Shown: positions 25,251 to 33,938, numbered from the stretch's first letter. The stretch: DNA of 64,000 nucleotides from Flavobacterium suaedae (GCF_014642915.1 NZ_BMJE01000002.1:62001-126000), one strand, 5' to 3'. The notes: a model not told the origin generated them from the sequence alone. Numbers and translations: made by a program.

Positions 25251-25583
25251 ATGGCTACAGGTAACGATAACTTTTTTCAAAAAGTATATCAGGTAGTAAG
25301 GCAAGTGCCTTATGGCAGGGTAACATCTTACGGAGCTATAGCAAAATACCTTGGTGCTGCGCGCTCTTCGCGTATGGTAGGCTGGGCTATGAATGCCAGT
25401 CATGGTCTGGATGACGTTCCTGCACACCGTGTAGTAAACAGACATGGACTACTGACAGGGAAACATCATTTTGAAGGAACAAACCTTATGCAGCAGTTGC
25501 TGGAAAATGAAGGCGTGGAAGTAATAGAAAATAAAGTGCAAAATTTTGATGTGCTTTTCTGGGATCCTGCTAAGGAATTATAA
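25251..25583 (+). CDS. alkyltransferase-like protein (MGMT family without catalytic Cys)
   Basis: A 110-residue protein corresponding to the DNA-binding domain of O6-alkylguanine-DNA alkyltransferases (YGRVTSYGAIAKYLG, SSRMVGWAMNAS). The active-site motif PCHRV is here VPAHRVVN: the acceptor cysteine is replaced by Ala. It therefore cannot transfer alkyl groups and belongs with alkyltransferase-like (ATL) proteins, which bind O6-alkylguanine and flag it for nucleotide-excision repair. The classical ATLs carry Trp at this place, so the Ala is a variant. Cytoplasmic; last gene of the trmB operon. Confidence 0.88.
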   Translation: MATGNDNFFQKVYQVVRQVPYGRVTSYGAIAKYLGAARSSRMVGWAMNASHGLDDVPAHRVVNRHGLLTGKHHFEGTNLMQQLLENEGVEVIENKVQNFDVLFWDPAKEL

Positions 25584-25651
25584 GTATTAAACTACTGTAT
25601 TGTCTCAATTTTTTAGCTAAGCCAAAACTTTTACATATCAGCTTTTACTCT

Positions 25652-25659
25652 TATCTTTG
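25652..25659 (+). promoter_or_regulatory. -7 element of the mrp-nifU operon
   Basis: TATCTTTG, 51 bases before the ATG at 25711. Confidence 0.45.
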
Positions 25660-25710
25660 TAATTTAAAATAAGTCTTAGTTAACAGGCTGTTACAGAAAG
25701 CAATATTTAT

Positions 25711-26841
25711 ATGAAATTAGATAGAAAAGAGATACTTAAATCACTTGAAAGTATAACATTGGCAGGAGAAGGTCAAAACATGGTAGAGAGTGGTGCGGTA
25801 CGTAATGTGCTTACTTTTGGAGACGAGGTTGTAGTGGAGTTGGTTTTAAGCACGCCTGCTATGCACATAAAAAAACGTGCTGAAGCAGATATAATTAAAA
25901 ACATACAGGAGAATGTTTATAAAGACGCTAAAGTAAAAGTAAACATAAAAGTAGAAGCTCCTGAAAAACCTGAAATAAAAGGAAAAGGAATACCGGGTAT
26001 AAGTAACATAATAGCGGTATCATCCGGTAAGGGTGGTGTAGGTAAATCTACCGTAACGGCAAACCTTGCCGTATCATTAGCAAAAATGGGCTTTAAAGTA
26101 GGTATACTGGATGCTGATATTTACGGACCTTCAATCCCAATTATGTTTGATGTAGAGCGTGAGCGCCCTATATCGGTAAACGTAGACGGGAAATCTAAAA
26201 TGAAACCAATACAAAGCTACGGTGTAGAAATACTTTCTATAGGATTCTTTACTACACCTGAGCAAGCTATTATATGGAGAGGTCCAATGGCTTCGAAAGC
26301 ATTAAACCAAATGATTTTTGATGCAGATTGGGGCGAACTTGACTTTATGCTTGTAGACCTTCCTCCGGGAACAGGAGATATCCACCTTTCTATAATGCAA
26401 TCGTTACCAATAACAGGTGCAGTTGTAGTAAGTACTCCGCAGGCAGTAGCACTTGCTGATGCTAAAAAGGGAGTAGCTATGTTCCGTCAGGAAAGTATAA
26501 ACGTTCCTGTACTGGGTATTATAGAAAATATGGCATATTTTACACCGGATGAATTACCTGATAATAAATATTATATCTTTGGTAAAGAAGGAGCTAAAAA
26601 CTTAGCAGAAGATTTAGATGTTCCTTTCCTTGGTGAAGTTCCTATTGTACAGAGTATACGTGAGGCAGGAGATTACGGTCGTCCGGCAGCAATGCAAACA
26701 GCTACGCCTTTAGAAACATCTTTTGAAGAACTGGCACGCTCTGTAGTACAGGAAACGGTAAACAGAAACGAAAATCTACCACCAACAGAGGCAATAAAAA
26801 TAACTACAATGGCTGGCTGCTCAGCAGTTAAAAAGAAGTAA
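25711..26841 (+). CDS. Mrp/NBP35-family iron-sulfur carrier ATPase
   Basis: A 376-residue P-loop ATPase of the Mrp/ApbC family that holds and transfers [4Fe-4S] clusters. It has an N-terminal MIP18/DUF59 domain (about residues 1-90), the deviant Walker A GKGGVGKSTVTANLAV (about 107-122), the DADIYGPSIP switch, and FMLVDLPPGTGD (Walker B). The usual C-terminal CxxC bridging pair is not obvious; a lone Cys occurs in the tail MAGCSAVKKK. The next gene, a NifU-type scaffold, begins 1 base after the stop, which supports a joint role in Fe-S cluster assembly. Confidence 0.9.
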   Translation: MKLDRKEILKSLESITLAGEGQNMVESGAVRNVLTFGDEVVVELVLSTPAMHIKKRAEADIIKNIQENVYKDAKVKVNIKVEAPEKPEIKGKGIPGISNIIAVSSGKGGVGKSTVTANLAVSLAKMGFKVGILDADIYGPSIPIMFDVERERPISVNVDGKSKMKPIQSYGVEILSIGFFTTPEQAIIWRGPMASKALNQMIFDADWGELDFMLVDLPPGTGDIHLSIMQSLPITGAVVVSTPQAVALADAKKGVAMFRQESINVPVLGIIENMAYFTPDELPDNKYYIFGKEGAKNLAEDLDVPFLGEVPIVQSIREAGDYGRPAAMQTATPLETSFEELARSVVQETVNRNENLPPTEAIKITTMAGCSAVKKK

Positions 26842-26842
26842 G

Positions 26843-27082
26843 ATGACAACACAGGAAATTAAAATGAATGTAGAAAAGGCGTTAGAAGAGATACGTCCTT
26901 TTTTAGAGTCTGATGGTGGGAATATTTCTTTAATAGAAATAGAGGATGACAAGCATGTAAAAGTGCGACTAGAAGGTGCATGTGTAGGGTGTAGTGTAAA
27001 CCAAATGACACTTAAAGCAGGTGTTGAAACTACTATAAAAAAATATGTACCGCAAATAGAAACAGTGGTAAACATTGCCTAA
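26843..27082 (+). CDS. NifU C-terminal domain (Nfu-type) Fe-S scaffold
   Basis: A 79-residue protein consisting of the NifU C-terminal domain alone: EKALEEIRPFLESDGGNISL followed by the cluster-binding GACVGCSVNQMTLKAGVE (C-x-x-C at about residues 50-53). It delivers Fe-S clusters. It is co-transcribed with the Mrp-type ATPase. The hairpin at 27153-27193 follows it. Confidence 0.93.
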   Translation: MTTQEIKMNVEKALEEIRPFLESDGGNISLIEIEDDKHVKVRLEGACVGCSVNQMTLKAGVETTIKKYVPQIETVVNIA

Positions 27083-27127
27083 AGGCAGTAACAATAAATA
27101 TTAATTTCAGTGATATATTTTATTGAC

Positions 27128-27139
27128 TGATAATTATCA
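27128..27139. promoter_or_regulatory. perfect 12-bp palindrome TGATAATTATCA, candidate operator
   Basis: The palindrome carries the GATAAT/ATTATC halves typical of Fur-type sites in compressed form. It lies between nifU and the ferredoxin reductase gene. Function is inference. Confidence 0.4.
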
Positions 27140-27152
27140 TATAACAACTAGG

Positions 27153-27193
27153 CAGTTTTAAGGATATTTGTTGTCCTTAAAACTGTTTTTTTT
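27153..27193 (+). terminator. strong hairpin with T8: terminator of mrp-nifU or attenuator of the reductase operon
   Basis: Twelve-base-pair stem CAGTTTTAAGGA / TCCTTAAAACTG followed by eight T. It ends only about 15 bases before the ATG of the next gene, leaving no room for a promoter in between. Confidence 0.75.
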
Positions 27194-27207
27194 AAATGTG
27201 TTTCACA

Positions 27208-28260
27208 ATGATTACAACAGATATACTTATTATCGGGGCAGGTCCCACAGGACTTTTTGCCGTTTTTGAAGCAGGATTGTTAAAACTGAAATGCCATATA
27301 ATTGATGCGCTTCCGCAACCGGGAGGGCAGTTGGCAGAGCTATATCCTAAAAAACCTATTTTTGATATACCGGGCTACCCATCTGTAATGGCGGGAGAAT
27401 TGGTCGATAACCTGATGGAGCAAATTAAGCAGTTTCAACCGGGATTTACACTTAACGAAAGAGCAGAAACTATAGATAAACTGGAAGACGGAACATTTAT
27501 AGTAACTACAAACAAAGGAACCAAACATCATGCAAAGGCAGTAGCTATAGCAGGGGGGTTAGGTAGTTTTGAGCCTCGTAAACCACTTATTGAGAATATT
27601 GCAGATTATGAGGAAAAAGGTGTAGAATACTTTGTGAAAAAGCCTGAAATATTTGAAGGCAAACGTGTAGTAATTGCCGGTGGTGGTGACTCAGCGTTAG
27701 ACTGGAGTATTTTCCTTTCTAATGTTGCTTCAGAAGTGACTTTAGTACACAGGAGAAATGAGTTTAGAGGAGCTTTAGATTCTGTAGAGAAAGTACAGGA
27801 ACTTAAAAAGCTGGGTAAAATAAACCTTATTACTCCCGCAGAAGTAAAAGCTATAAAAGGAGAAGAAAAGGTAGAGTCGCTTGTAATTGAGCGTGAAGGT
27901 GAAGAAATGATAGTAGAGACTGATTACTTTATACCATTATTCGGGCTTACACCTAAATTGGGACCAATAGCTGACTGGGGGCTCGAAATAGAGAAAAATG
28001 CTATTAAAGTAAACAATGCTTTAGATTACCAAACCAATATAGAAGGGGTTTACGCCATTGGAGACGTTAACACCTACCCTGGGAAGTTAAAACTAATTCT
28101 TTGTGGTTTTCACGAGGCTACTTTAATGTGCCAGAGTGTATATAACAGGCTAAACCCGGGCAAAAAATATGTACTTAAATATACTACTGTAAGTGGTGTA
28201 AATGGTTTTGACGGTACGCGTAAAGAAGCAGAGAAACAAGTTGTAAAAGCAATAGAGTAG
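27208..28260 (+). CDS. thioredoxin-reductase-like ferredoxin-NADP reductase
   Basis: A 350-residue FAD/NAD(P) oxidoreductase of the YumC-like ferredoxin-NADP+ reductase type. The N-terminal FAD motif is DILIIGAGPTGLFAVFEAGL, followed by PQPGGQLAELYPKK, the NADPH-binding VVIAGGGDSALDWS (about residues 155-168), and the C-terminal YAIGDVNTYPGKLKLI. The redox CxxC of true thioredoxin reductases is absent. The ATG at 27208 is preferred over 27196. A 2Fe-2S ferredoxin gene starts 4 bases after the stop and is the probable redox partner. Transcription must pass through the hairpin at 27153-27193. Confidence 0.88.
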   Translation: MITTDILIIGAGPTGLFAVFEAGLLKLKCHIIDALPQPGGQLAELYPKKPIFDIPGYPSVMAGELVDNLMEQIKQFQPGFTLNERAETIDKLEDGTFIVTTNKGTKHHAKAVAIAGGLGSFEPRKPLIENIADYEEKGVEYFVKKPEIFEGKRVVIAGGGDSALDWSIFLSNVASEVTLVHRRNEFRGALDSVEKVQELKKLGKINLITPAEVKAIKGEEKVESLVIEREGEEMIVETDYFIPLFGLTPKLGPIADWGLEIEKNAIKVNNALDYQTNIEGVYAIGDVNTYPGKLKLILCGFHEATLMCQSVYNRLNPGKKYVLKYTTVSGVNGFDGTRKEAEKQVVKAIE

Positions 28261-28264
28261 TAGT

Positions 28265-28597
28265 ATGGCAGCAGATATAACCATAAAAATAACCGATAGG
28301 GAAGGTGTTGTGCATGAAGTACAAGCGCCAACAGATATGGCGATGAATATTATGGAGTTATGCCGTTCTTATGAGCTAGCGCCTGAAGGAACTATAGGTG
28401 TATGTGGTGGCATGGCTATGTGTGCTTCTTGCCAGTGTTATGTACTTAACGATGTTGAACTGCCCGAAATGGAAGCTGATGAAGATGCTATGCTTTCGGA
28501 AGCGTTTTATGTTAAGCCAAATAGCCGTTTAGGTTGCCAGATACCGATTACAGAAGAACTGGACGGACTTGAAATTGAATTAGCTCCTGAGAGTTAA
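28265..28597 (+). CDS. adrenodoxin-type 2Fe-2S ferredoxin
   Basis: A 110-residue plant/adrenodoxin-fold ferredoxin. Cluster ligands appear as C-x5-C-x2-C in GVCGGMAMCASCQCYV (about residues 41-54), plus the fourth Cys in RLGCQIPIT (about residue 91). It carries single electrons in the cytoplasm. It is four bases downstream of the ferredoxin-NADP reductase, so the pair forms an NADPH-driven electron chain; the acceptor is unknown, though the nearby Fe-S assembly genes are a plausible client. Confidence 0.92.
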   Translation: MAADITIKITDREGVVHEVQAPTDMAMNIMELCRSYELAPEGTIGVCGGMAMCASCQCYVLNDVELPEMEADEDAMLSEAFYVKPNSRLGCQIPITEELDGLEIELAPES

Positions 28598-28618
28598 TAG
28601 AATCCTATACAAATAGAG

Positions 28619-28644
28619 GGCTGCTAATATTTAGCAGCCTTTTT
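28619..28644 (+). terminator. terminator of the reductase-ferredoxin operon
   Basis: GGCTGCTAA / TTAGCAGCC hairpin followed by five T. Confidence 0.85.
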
Positions 28645-28706
28645 ATTTTACTTATATTTAGCTCCAAGTTTAAACACCAACTGAAAATTAATTACAACTT
28701 TTAAAA

Positions 28707-29180
28707 ATGATTAAATACATAACATTTGGTATTGCTATATCATTTATATCTTGGTTAGTGGGAATGTTTTTTAATGTTGTTTTAGCAAAAACAAGGTATT
28801 ATGAAAAGCTATCAAACCTAAACATACTAAAAAGTAAATCACTTAATAGGAATATAGGTGTTGGTGTTATTAAGTGGTATATACTAAATACACCGTTTAA
28901 ATATTTTAATCAGAAGTTAAAGGTAGATGGCAAAGCAGGAGTAAGCCAGTTGAATGAGCTGCGAAAAGAAATGACATATGCTGAATTGGGTTATTTAATA
29001 GGTTTTATTTTTGTGAGTGTTTTTATAGTAGTGAATTTGGTTAAAGCTAATTATTTAGCTGCCTTAATCATTATGATTATTAACATACTGATGAATTTAT
29101 ATCCATCTTTATTACAACAGCAAAACAAAAGGCGTATTGACAGGCTTATAAAAATTGCAGAATTTAAAAATAAAAGATAA
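28707..29180 (+). CDS. CrtO-like acyltransferase family membrane protein
   Basis: A 157-residue membrane protein with an N-terminal helix (about residues 3-27) and a hydrophobic pair (about 96-137). The C-terminal motif NLYPSLLQQQNKRRIDRLI and the central EMTYAELGYLIGF resemble the glycosyl-4,4'-diaponeurosporenoate acyltransferase (CrtO) family of carotenoid (staphyloxanthin) synthesis. No carotenoid genes are nearby, so the acyl acceptor is open. It is a single gene flanked by terminators on both sides. Confidence 0.6.
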   Translation: MIKYITFGIAISFISWLVGMFFNVVLAKTRYYEKLSNLNILKSKSLNRNIGVGVIKWYILNTPFKYFNQKLKVDGKAGVSQLNELRKEMTYAELGYLIGFIFVSVFIVVNLVKANYLAALIIMIINILMNLYPSLLQQQNKRRIDRLIKIAEFKNKR

Positions 29181-29181
29181 T

Positions 29182-29213
29182 AAAAAAGCCCACTTAATTA
29201 AGTGGGCTTTTTT
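29182..29213. terminator. bidirectional terminator
   Basis: Perfect palindrome centred on GCCCACTTAATTAAGTGGGC with A6/T6 flanks between convergent genes. Confidence 0.9.
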
Positions 29214-29232
29214 ATTATAAATTAATAGGGTT

Positions 29233-30606
29233 TTATTTCTTTACAAACTTCAATACTTTACTTTGAGAACCTTTATTAATTCTTATAAAGTAAATACCAT
29301 TACTGTATGATGATGTATTTACAGTAAGGTCATTTGCTGAAGTTACCTCAGTACTAATCACTGTTTGCCCAAGGTTGTTGTATATAACATAATTATCAGG
29401 CAGTTCTGCTGCGCCTATGTTAAGTATGTTTTGTGTTGGGTTAGGGTAAACATTAATACCATTTAACAGTTCAAAATCTTTACTGTCGGCCAAAGGCATA
29501 CATGCAAGCGATGTTTTAAGCGAAGCCCTGCGTGGAGAGTTTTGTAGAACGGCAAGTATACGCTCTTTTTGATCCTGAGTAAAAATGTTCATACATGCAT
29601 CATTAGTATAGTCCATATAGTTTTCTATCATGTCGTAGTTAGAGCAACTGTAGTGCGAATTACAGCCACCGTTAGGACCGCTTGATGCAGGTGTATCATC
29701 GCAATAGTCACTAAAACTACACGATTCGTTGTTATAGGTATTACCCCAAATATGTATTAAACCCAGAGAGTGTCCTACCTCGTGAGTGGTAGTTCTGCCT
29801 TTATCATAAGGAGACTGGTAGTTCCCGCTTGAGTATATGTCTCTGCTTCCGAAATATTCGTAATGAATAGCTACTCCATCAGTATTTGCACTTCCTCCGT
29901 TTGACGAAATACCCTCCAGTCCTGATGATGAAGGAAATTGCGCATATCCTAACACACCTTCTAAATCTCCACCAAAATTACAAACCCAGATATTAAAATA
30001 ATTATTTGGGTTCCAAATAGTATTAGGTTTTAAAGTGTTTTCAATTTGAGATTCACTCCAACTCGATTGCCCATAATAAACCCTGTCGATACCATTTGTA
30101 GCATTTCCCGAAGGGTCTACCTGTGCTAAACAAAACTCTATTTCAACATCAGCACCTACCACATTACTGTTATACCCCGGGGTGCCAATCATTCTTCTGT
30201 AATCTTGGTTTAAAACAGTAATTTGTGAAAGCACCTGTTCATCAGTTATGTTTTCGTTACTGCCTTCAAAAGGTTCGTTATGTATAACATGTACTACAAC
30301 GGGTATAGTAATTATTTCGTTTGTGCTGTTTGCAGAAGCAGTAACTCTTTTAGCTTGGTTTTCCTGTATCTTTCCTGAAATCCATTGTTCAAATTCAGCA
30401 TTCGTAGCACGTTTAGGGTGTTTATTTTGCAGGTACTCTTCATACTCTGTAGTAATACATCGTATTGTGCCTGTTTCAGTGTTAACACTGTTAGGATGAA
30501 GTTGCTTTCCAAATACTTTAGGCAGTTCTTGTGCATTTATAGTAAAACTACACACTGCTGCAAGCATAGTAAAAAGTAAGCTTCGGTTAGTATATCTTCT
30601 TCTCAT
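29233..30606 (-). CDS. T9SS-secreted M43 (pappalysin-like) zinc metalloprotease
   Basis: A 457-residue secreted protease starting at MRRRYTNRSLLF (30606). It has a signal peptide to about residue 26 (...FTINAQ), a propeptide with the conserved EYEEYLQNKHPKR, then the M43 catalytic domain with zinc motif TTHEVGHSLGLIHIWG (HExxHxxxxxH) and the met-turn region MENYMDYTNDACMN-like (IENYMDYTN). A T9SS type A sorting domain (INVYPNPTQNILNIG to LKFVKK) ends the protein. It likely degrades proteins outside the cell or at its surface. It is paralogous to the gene at 30763-32817, which lies just upstream on the same strand but has its own terminator. Confidence 0.92.
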   Translation of the reverse strand: MRRRYTNRSLLFTMLAAVCSFTINAQELPKVFGKQLHPNSVNTETGTIRCITTEYEEYLQNKHPKRATNAEFEQWISGKIQENQAKRVTASANSTNEIITIPVVVHVIHNEPFEGSNENITDEQVLSQITVLNQDYRRMIGTPGYNSNVVGADVEIEFCLAQVDPSGNATNGIDRVYYGQSSWSESQIENTLKPNTIWNPNNYFNIWVCNFGGDLEGVLGYAQFPSSSGLEGISSNGGSANTDGVAIHYEYFGSRDIYSSGNYQSPYDKGRTTTHEVGHSLGLIHIWGNTYNNESCSFSDYCDDTPASSGPNGGCNSHYSCSNYDMIENYMDYTNDACMNIFTQDQKERILAVLQNSPRRASLKTSLACMPLADSKDFELLNGINVYPNPTQNILNIGAAELPDNYVIYNNLGQTVISTEVTSANDLTVNTSSYSNGIYFIRINKGSQSKVLKFVKK

Positions 30607-30710
30607 TGTTAAAAAAATTATAATATCGTGCAAGATATTGTATACCAGATGATAATGAAAATGTTTTTAGTTAAATGTTGTGTGGCTTTAATATTTGATT
30701 CTCAATAAAC

Positions 30711-30738
30711 AAAAAAGCCCCCGCAGTACGGAGGCTTT
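30711..30738 (-). terminator. terminator of the larger M43 protease gene
   Basis: AAAGCCnCCG / CGGnGGCTTT hairpin followed by T6 on the minus strand. Confidence 0.75.
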
Positions 30739-30762
30739 TTAAACTATATAAGTGTATTTATA

Positions 30763-32817
30763 TTATTGTTTTACAAACTGTAATGTTTCAGTAGTGCTAC
30801 CACCATTTACTTTTACAAAATAAACGCCGTTAGCAAAACCTGATATATTAATAGTAGTGTTGTTAGTTGTAATAGTACCGTTAGCGATTACTTGACCTAA
30901 ATTGTTATATACAGTATAGTTTTCAGGTAGTACTTTACCTTGTGGAATACTAATATTTACAGATGTATTAGCAGGGTTAGGGTATAACACTATATTACTT
31001 GTAGCAAAATTGTTAACTCCCGCTGTTGAAGTAACTCCGAAAGGAACCATAACTTGGTCAGTAAATGTACCGCCTTCAGCAATTATATCACCATCGATAG
31101 TAGTTACAGAGAAATAACCATTACCATACTCACAACAAATACCGTCTCCTCCTAAATCAAGCATTGCAAAATAGTAACACTGGTCAGGGTCTACATCAAT
31201 AGTTTCAGTATAAAGTTGATTGTCATTGTAAAAGTCAGAATTCCATGGGTTTTCAATATCAATGTTACTGAAAATAGGGTCTTCATTACTGTCCAGTAAT
31301 GCCCATATTGTTTCATCACCATAATCATCAGTCATAACATTTACAATTATCTGGGTAGTGTTATAAAACGCTACAATAGTAAAATCTCTTGTAAATGTAT
31401 CATTACTACTAATTTCATCTGTAGTCCCATTAACAGACGTTAATGCTCCATTAAAGCTGTGCTCTCCTGATTCAACTGTTATTTCGTCTAAAGTTATAAT
31501 AGTTTCCTCATTCGTTTCCAGGTTACCTTCCCAGTTATAAACAGCATCGTTTTCACCATCAATATTATAAGTAATAACAGCGCTGGTTATAGTAGTGCTA
31601 CCTTGGTTACGTAAAACCATTGAAGCTACAAAAGTGTCACTACAGTCATTATTAAGTTCATTAATATTTAAAGCACCGTCAAGCTCAGGAACTATACCGG
31701 GCTGACAACCTAAAGAAGTTATTAACGATGCTCTTCTTGGGGAGTTTAAAAGTACTGCCTGCATTCTTGCTTTTTGGTCCTGAGTAAATACATTCTGGCA
31801 ATCATCTACCGTATAATCCATGTAGTTTTCTATCATATCCTCTCCCGGAGATTGAGGGCAAGAGTCTGTTCCTACTGTACAGCCTTGGTTAGCACCTGCT
31901 GCAACCGGAGTGTCATCACAATAATCATCTGCACTACAATCACCATCACCCCAAATATGCCTTAGCCCGAAGAAATGACCTACTTCGTGAGTAGCAGTAC
32001 GTCCTTCATCTTTACCTGATACATCATCATAAGTACCTTGTGGATAAATTTCTCTTGACCCCATGTGAAGGTGACCAATTACTACACCATCAGTATTTGC
32101 TGCTGTAGCTTGTCCTGTACCATCAATGCCGGGTAAGCCTGATTGCGTAGGAAATTGTGCATAACCTGCTAACTCTCCTCCGAAAACATAGGCATAATCA
32201 ACTACCCATATATTTAAATATTGTGTTGGGTCCCACTGTGTTTGCGGTTTTACATTAGCTTCAATATCTTCCATCTGCCAGCCATTCCCATCACCCATAT
32301 TGTAACGTATAATACCTGATGTAGCAATACCGTTAGGGTCACGTTGTGCAATACAAAATTCAATTTCCATATCAGCACCTACAGGGTTTTCATTATACCC
32401 CGGGGTATCCATCATTTTTCTGAAATCCTGATTTAATACAGTAATTTGAGAAAGAACCTGCTCATCTGAAATGTTTTCATCAACTCCCAAAGGAGAACCA
32501 TTGTGTATTACGTGTACTACTACCGGAATTGTAACAACCTCGTTTGTTGAGAACGGAGTGTTGCCCATAGCTACAGTTTGTGCTTTTATTGCATTTACCT
32601 TTGGGGCTAACCATTGCTCAAACTCTTCAGTTGTAGAACGTTTTGAATTTTTTTGGCGGAGTAAGGCTTCATATTCTGTAGTTCCGCATTTATGAATTTC
32701 TTGTGTTAAGTTTTGACCGAAAACTCTCCCTTTTACAGGTGTTTTCTCCTGAGCATTAGCGCTCAGGGCAAATGTAGCGGTTAGTAGTAACGCTACTTTT
32801 AAAGTAAATTTTTTCAT
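30763..32817 (-). CDS. T9SS-secreted M43 zinc metalloprotease with extra C-terminal modules
   Basis: A 684-residue secreted protease. Order: signal peptide (residues 1-22), propeptide, M43 catalytic domain (TATHEVGHFFGLRHIWGDGD, then ENYMDYTVDDCQNVF), an immunoglobulin-like module (about residues 385-500, CARDB-like), a module with the Cys-rich LGGDGICCEYGNGYFSV motif (about 505-610) common in flavobacterial exoproteins, and a T9SS type A sorting domain (IVLYPNPANTSVNIS to LQFVKQ). The propeptide and catalytic domain are clearly homologous to the adjacent shorter protease (shared DEQVLSQITVLNQD and GADxEIEFC). The added modules may bind substrate or matrix. Confidence 0.93.
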   Translation of the reverse strand: MKKFTLKVALLLTATFALSANAQEKTPVKGRVFGQNLTQEIHKCGTTEYEALLRQKNSKRSTTEEFEQWLAPKVNAIKAQTVAMGNTPFSTNEVVTIPVVVHVIHNGSPLGVDENISDEQVLSQITVLNQDFRKMMDTPGYNENPVGADMEIEFCIAQRDPNGIATSGIIRYNMGDGNGWQMEDIEANVKPQTQWDPTQYLNIWVVDYAYVFGGELAGYAQFPTQSGLPGIDGTGQATAANTDGVVIGHLHMGSREIYPQGTYDDVSGKDEGRTATHEVGHFFGLRHIWGDGDCSADDYCDDTPVAAGANQGCTVGTDSCPQSPGEDMIENYMDYTVDDCQNVFTQDQKARMQAVLLNSPRRASLITSLGCQPGIVPELDGALNINELNNDCSDTFVASMVLRNQGSTTITSAVITYNIDGENDAVYNWEGNLETNEETIITLDEITVESGEHSFNGALTSVNGTTDEISSNDTFTRDFTIVAFYNTTQIIVNVMTDDYGDETIWALLDSNEDPIFSNIDIENPWNSDFYNDNQLYTETIDVDPDQCYYFAMLDLGGDGICCEYGNGYFSVTTIDGDIIAEGGTFTDQVMVPFGVTSTAGVNNFATSNIVLYPNPANTSVNISIPQGKVLPENYTVYNNLGQVIANGTITTNNTTINISGFANGVYFVKVNGGSTTETLQFVKQ

Positions 32818-32877
32818 GAAGTTTGAAATTTATGTGCCGAAAATAATCATTTATTTTACATTCAGCCGGTATAAAGC

Positions 32878-32909
32878 AAAAATCCTGCCCATTTGGGCAG
32901 GATTTTTTG
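32878..32909 (-). terminator. terminator of the DUF3050 gene
   Basis: AATCCTGCCC / GGGCAGGATT hairpin with flanking A/T runs. Confidence 0.85.
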
Positions 32910-32924
32910 TTAAAGTTTAAATTT

Positions 32925-33710
32925 TTATATAGAAGCCATATCAGGGCTTAGTATTTTTTCTTCAATGGCATTCCATAAACCTATTCTTTTTTCAAGAGCC
33001 AGTTTAGATACTTCTTCAGCTTCTTTCCATTTATCGCTATCATTTCCGCATAACTGGTTAATCATCTCCATAGCCATAGGTCCATGCTCATCACCATCCA
33101 GTTCTATATGTCTCTCAAAATAATAAATTAGTTTACTAAGGTCTGCTTCCGGGAAGTTTGACTGGAAGTTTTTAAGTATCTCAGTAAACATTTCCGGAAT
33201 TAAATCTTCACGACCAAATGTAAATGCCGCAGCTATTTCGTGAGGTTTACCCTGCTCAATAATCGTAAAAGTGAATTCTAAAAACTCTTTAATACCATCG
33301 GGTAGTCCACTTTGTCTTATAGAAACAAAAATATTCTGTGTTTCAATTACATTGTTAAGGAAATTTTCAATTTCCGATGTGTCGGCTCCGCAGGCTTCCA
33401 TAGCATCAACATACATTTCAAAATGACTTTGTCTTTTATTGTCAATATTAATATCTGTTTCTTCAGCTAAAACAATTTCATTTATTAAATAACGTGTTTG
33501 ACCATTTCCTGTGGGTAGCCATGGAGTGGTAGTACAAGTAAGTTTAACCTGCAATGCTTTAAGCAAAGACATAAAGTCCCACACGGCATAAACATGTCCC
33601 TGAACAAAATATCTTAAATCATCTAAAGTTTTTACTTTGTTATAAAGTGAATGGTTTAACAGCTGTTCCTTTTGGGGTAGGATGCTTTTATTTATAGTAT
33701 CGATATTCAT
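32925..33710 (-). CDS. DUF3050 family protein (haem-oxygenase-like helical fold)
   Basis: A 261-residue soluble, helical protein of the DUF3050 family. Typical motifs are LDDLRYFVQGHVYAVWDFMSLLK (N-terminal; split here at residues 29-51), LPTGNGQTRYLINEIVLAEETD and YYFERHIELDGDEHGPMAMEMI. The His and Glu residues spaced like those of haem-oxygenase-like di-iron proteins (WDFM, NEIVLAEE, ERHIELDGDEHG) suggest a metal-binding helical bundle, which is inference. No function is established. It has its own promoter (33729-33736) and terminator. Confidence 0.8.
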   Translation of the reverse strand: MNIDTINKSILPQKEQLLNHSLYNKVKTLDDLRYFVQGHVYAVWDFMSLLKALQVKLTCTTTPWLPTGNGQTRYLINEIVLAEETDINIDNKRQSHFEMYVDAMEACGADTSEIENFLNNVIETQNIFVSIRQSGLPDGIKEFLEFTFTIIEQGKPHEIAAAFTFGREDLIPEMFTEILKNFQSNFPEADLSKLIYYFERHIELDGDEHGPMAMEMINQLCGNDSDKWKEAEEVSKLALEKRIGLWNAIEEKILSPDMASI

Positions 33711-33728
33711 AGCATTTTATATTTAATA

Positions 33729-33736
33729 CAAAATTA
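33729..33736 (-). promoter_or_regulatory. -7 element of the DUF3050 gene
   Basis: TAATTTTG on the minus strand, 19 bases upstream of the ATG. Confidence 0.5.
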
Positions 33737-33884
33737 AAAAAGCCATAGTGCTTTTGGAAGTGTTTTGGTATTGTTTTTATCTATACAATAATAGTGCCTG
33801 TTTAAAACAGGCAGTTTCCTGAAATAATAAACGTGTAAAAAACTGTTTTGGTTTATAGATTGATAATTTTTTTGATTTATATAA

Positions 33885-33915
33885 ATAAAAAACCCGCCTA
33901 TTAAATAGCCGGGTT
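33885..33915 (-). terminator. terminator of the acyl-CoA dehydrogenase gene
   Basis: AACCCGnCTA / TAGnCGGGTT hairpin followed by T6 on the minus strand. Confidence 0.8.
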
Positions 33916-33938
33916 CTGAATTTATTGAAAGTTATTTT

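Noticed and set aside
25251..25583. Active O6-methylguanine-DNA methyltransferase
   Set aside because: The acceptor cysteine is replaced by alanine.
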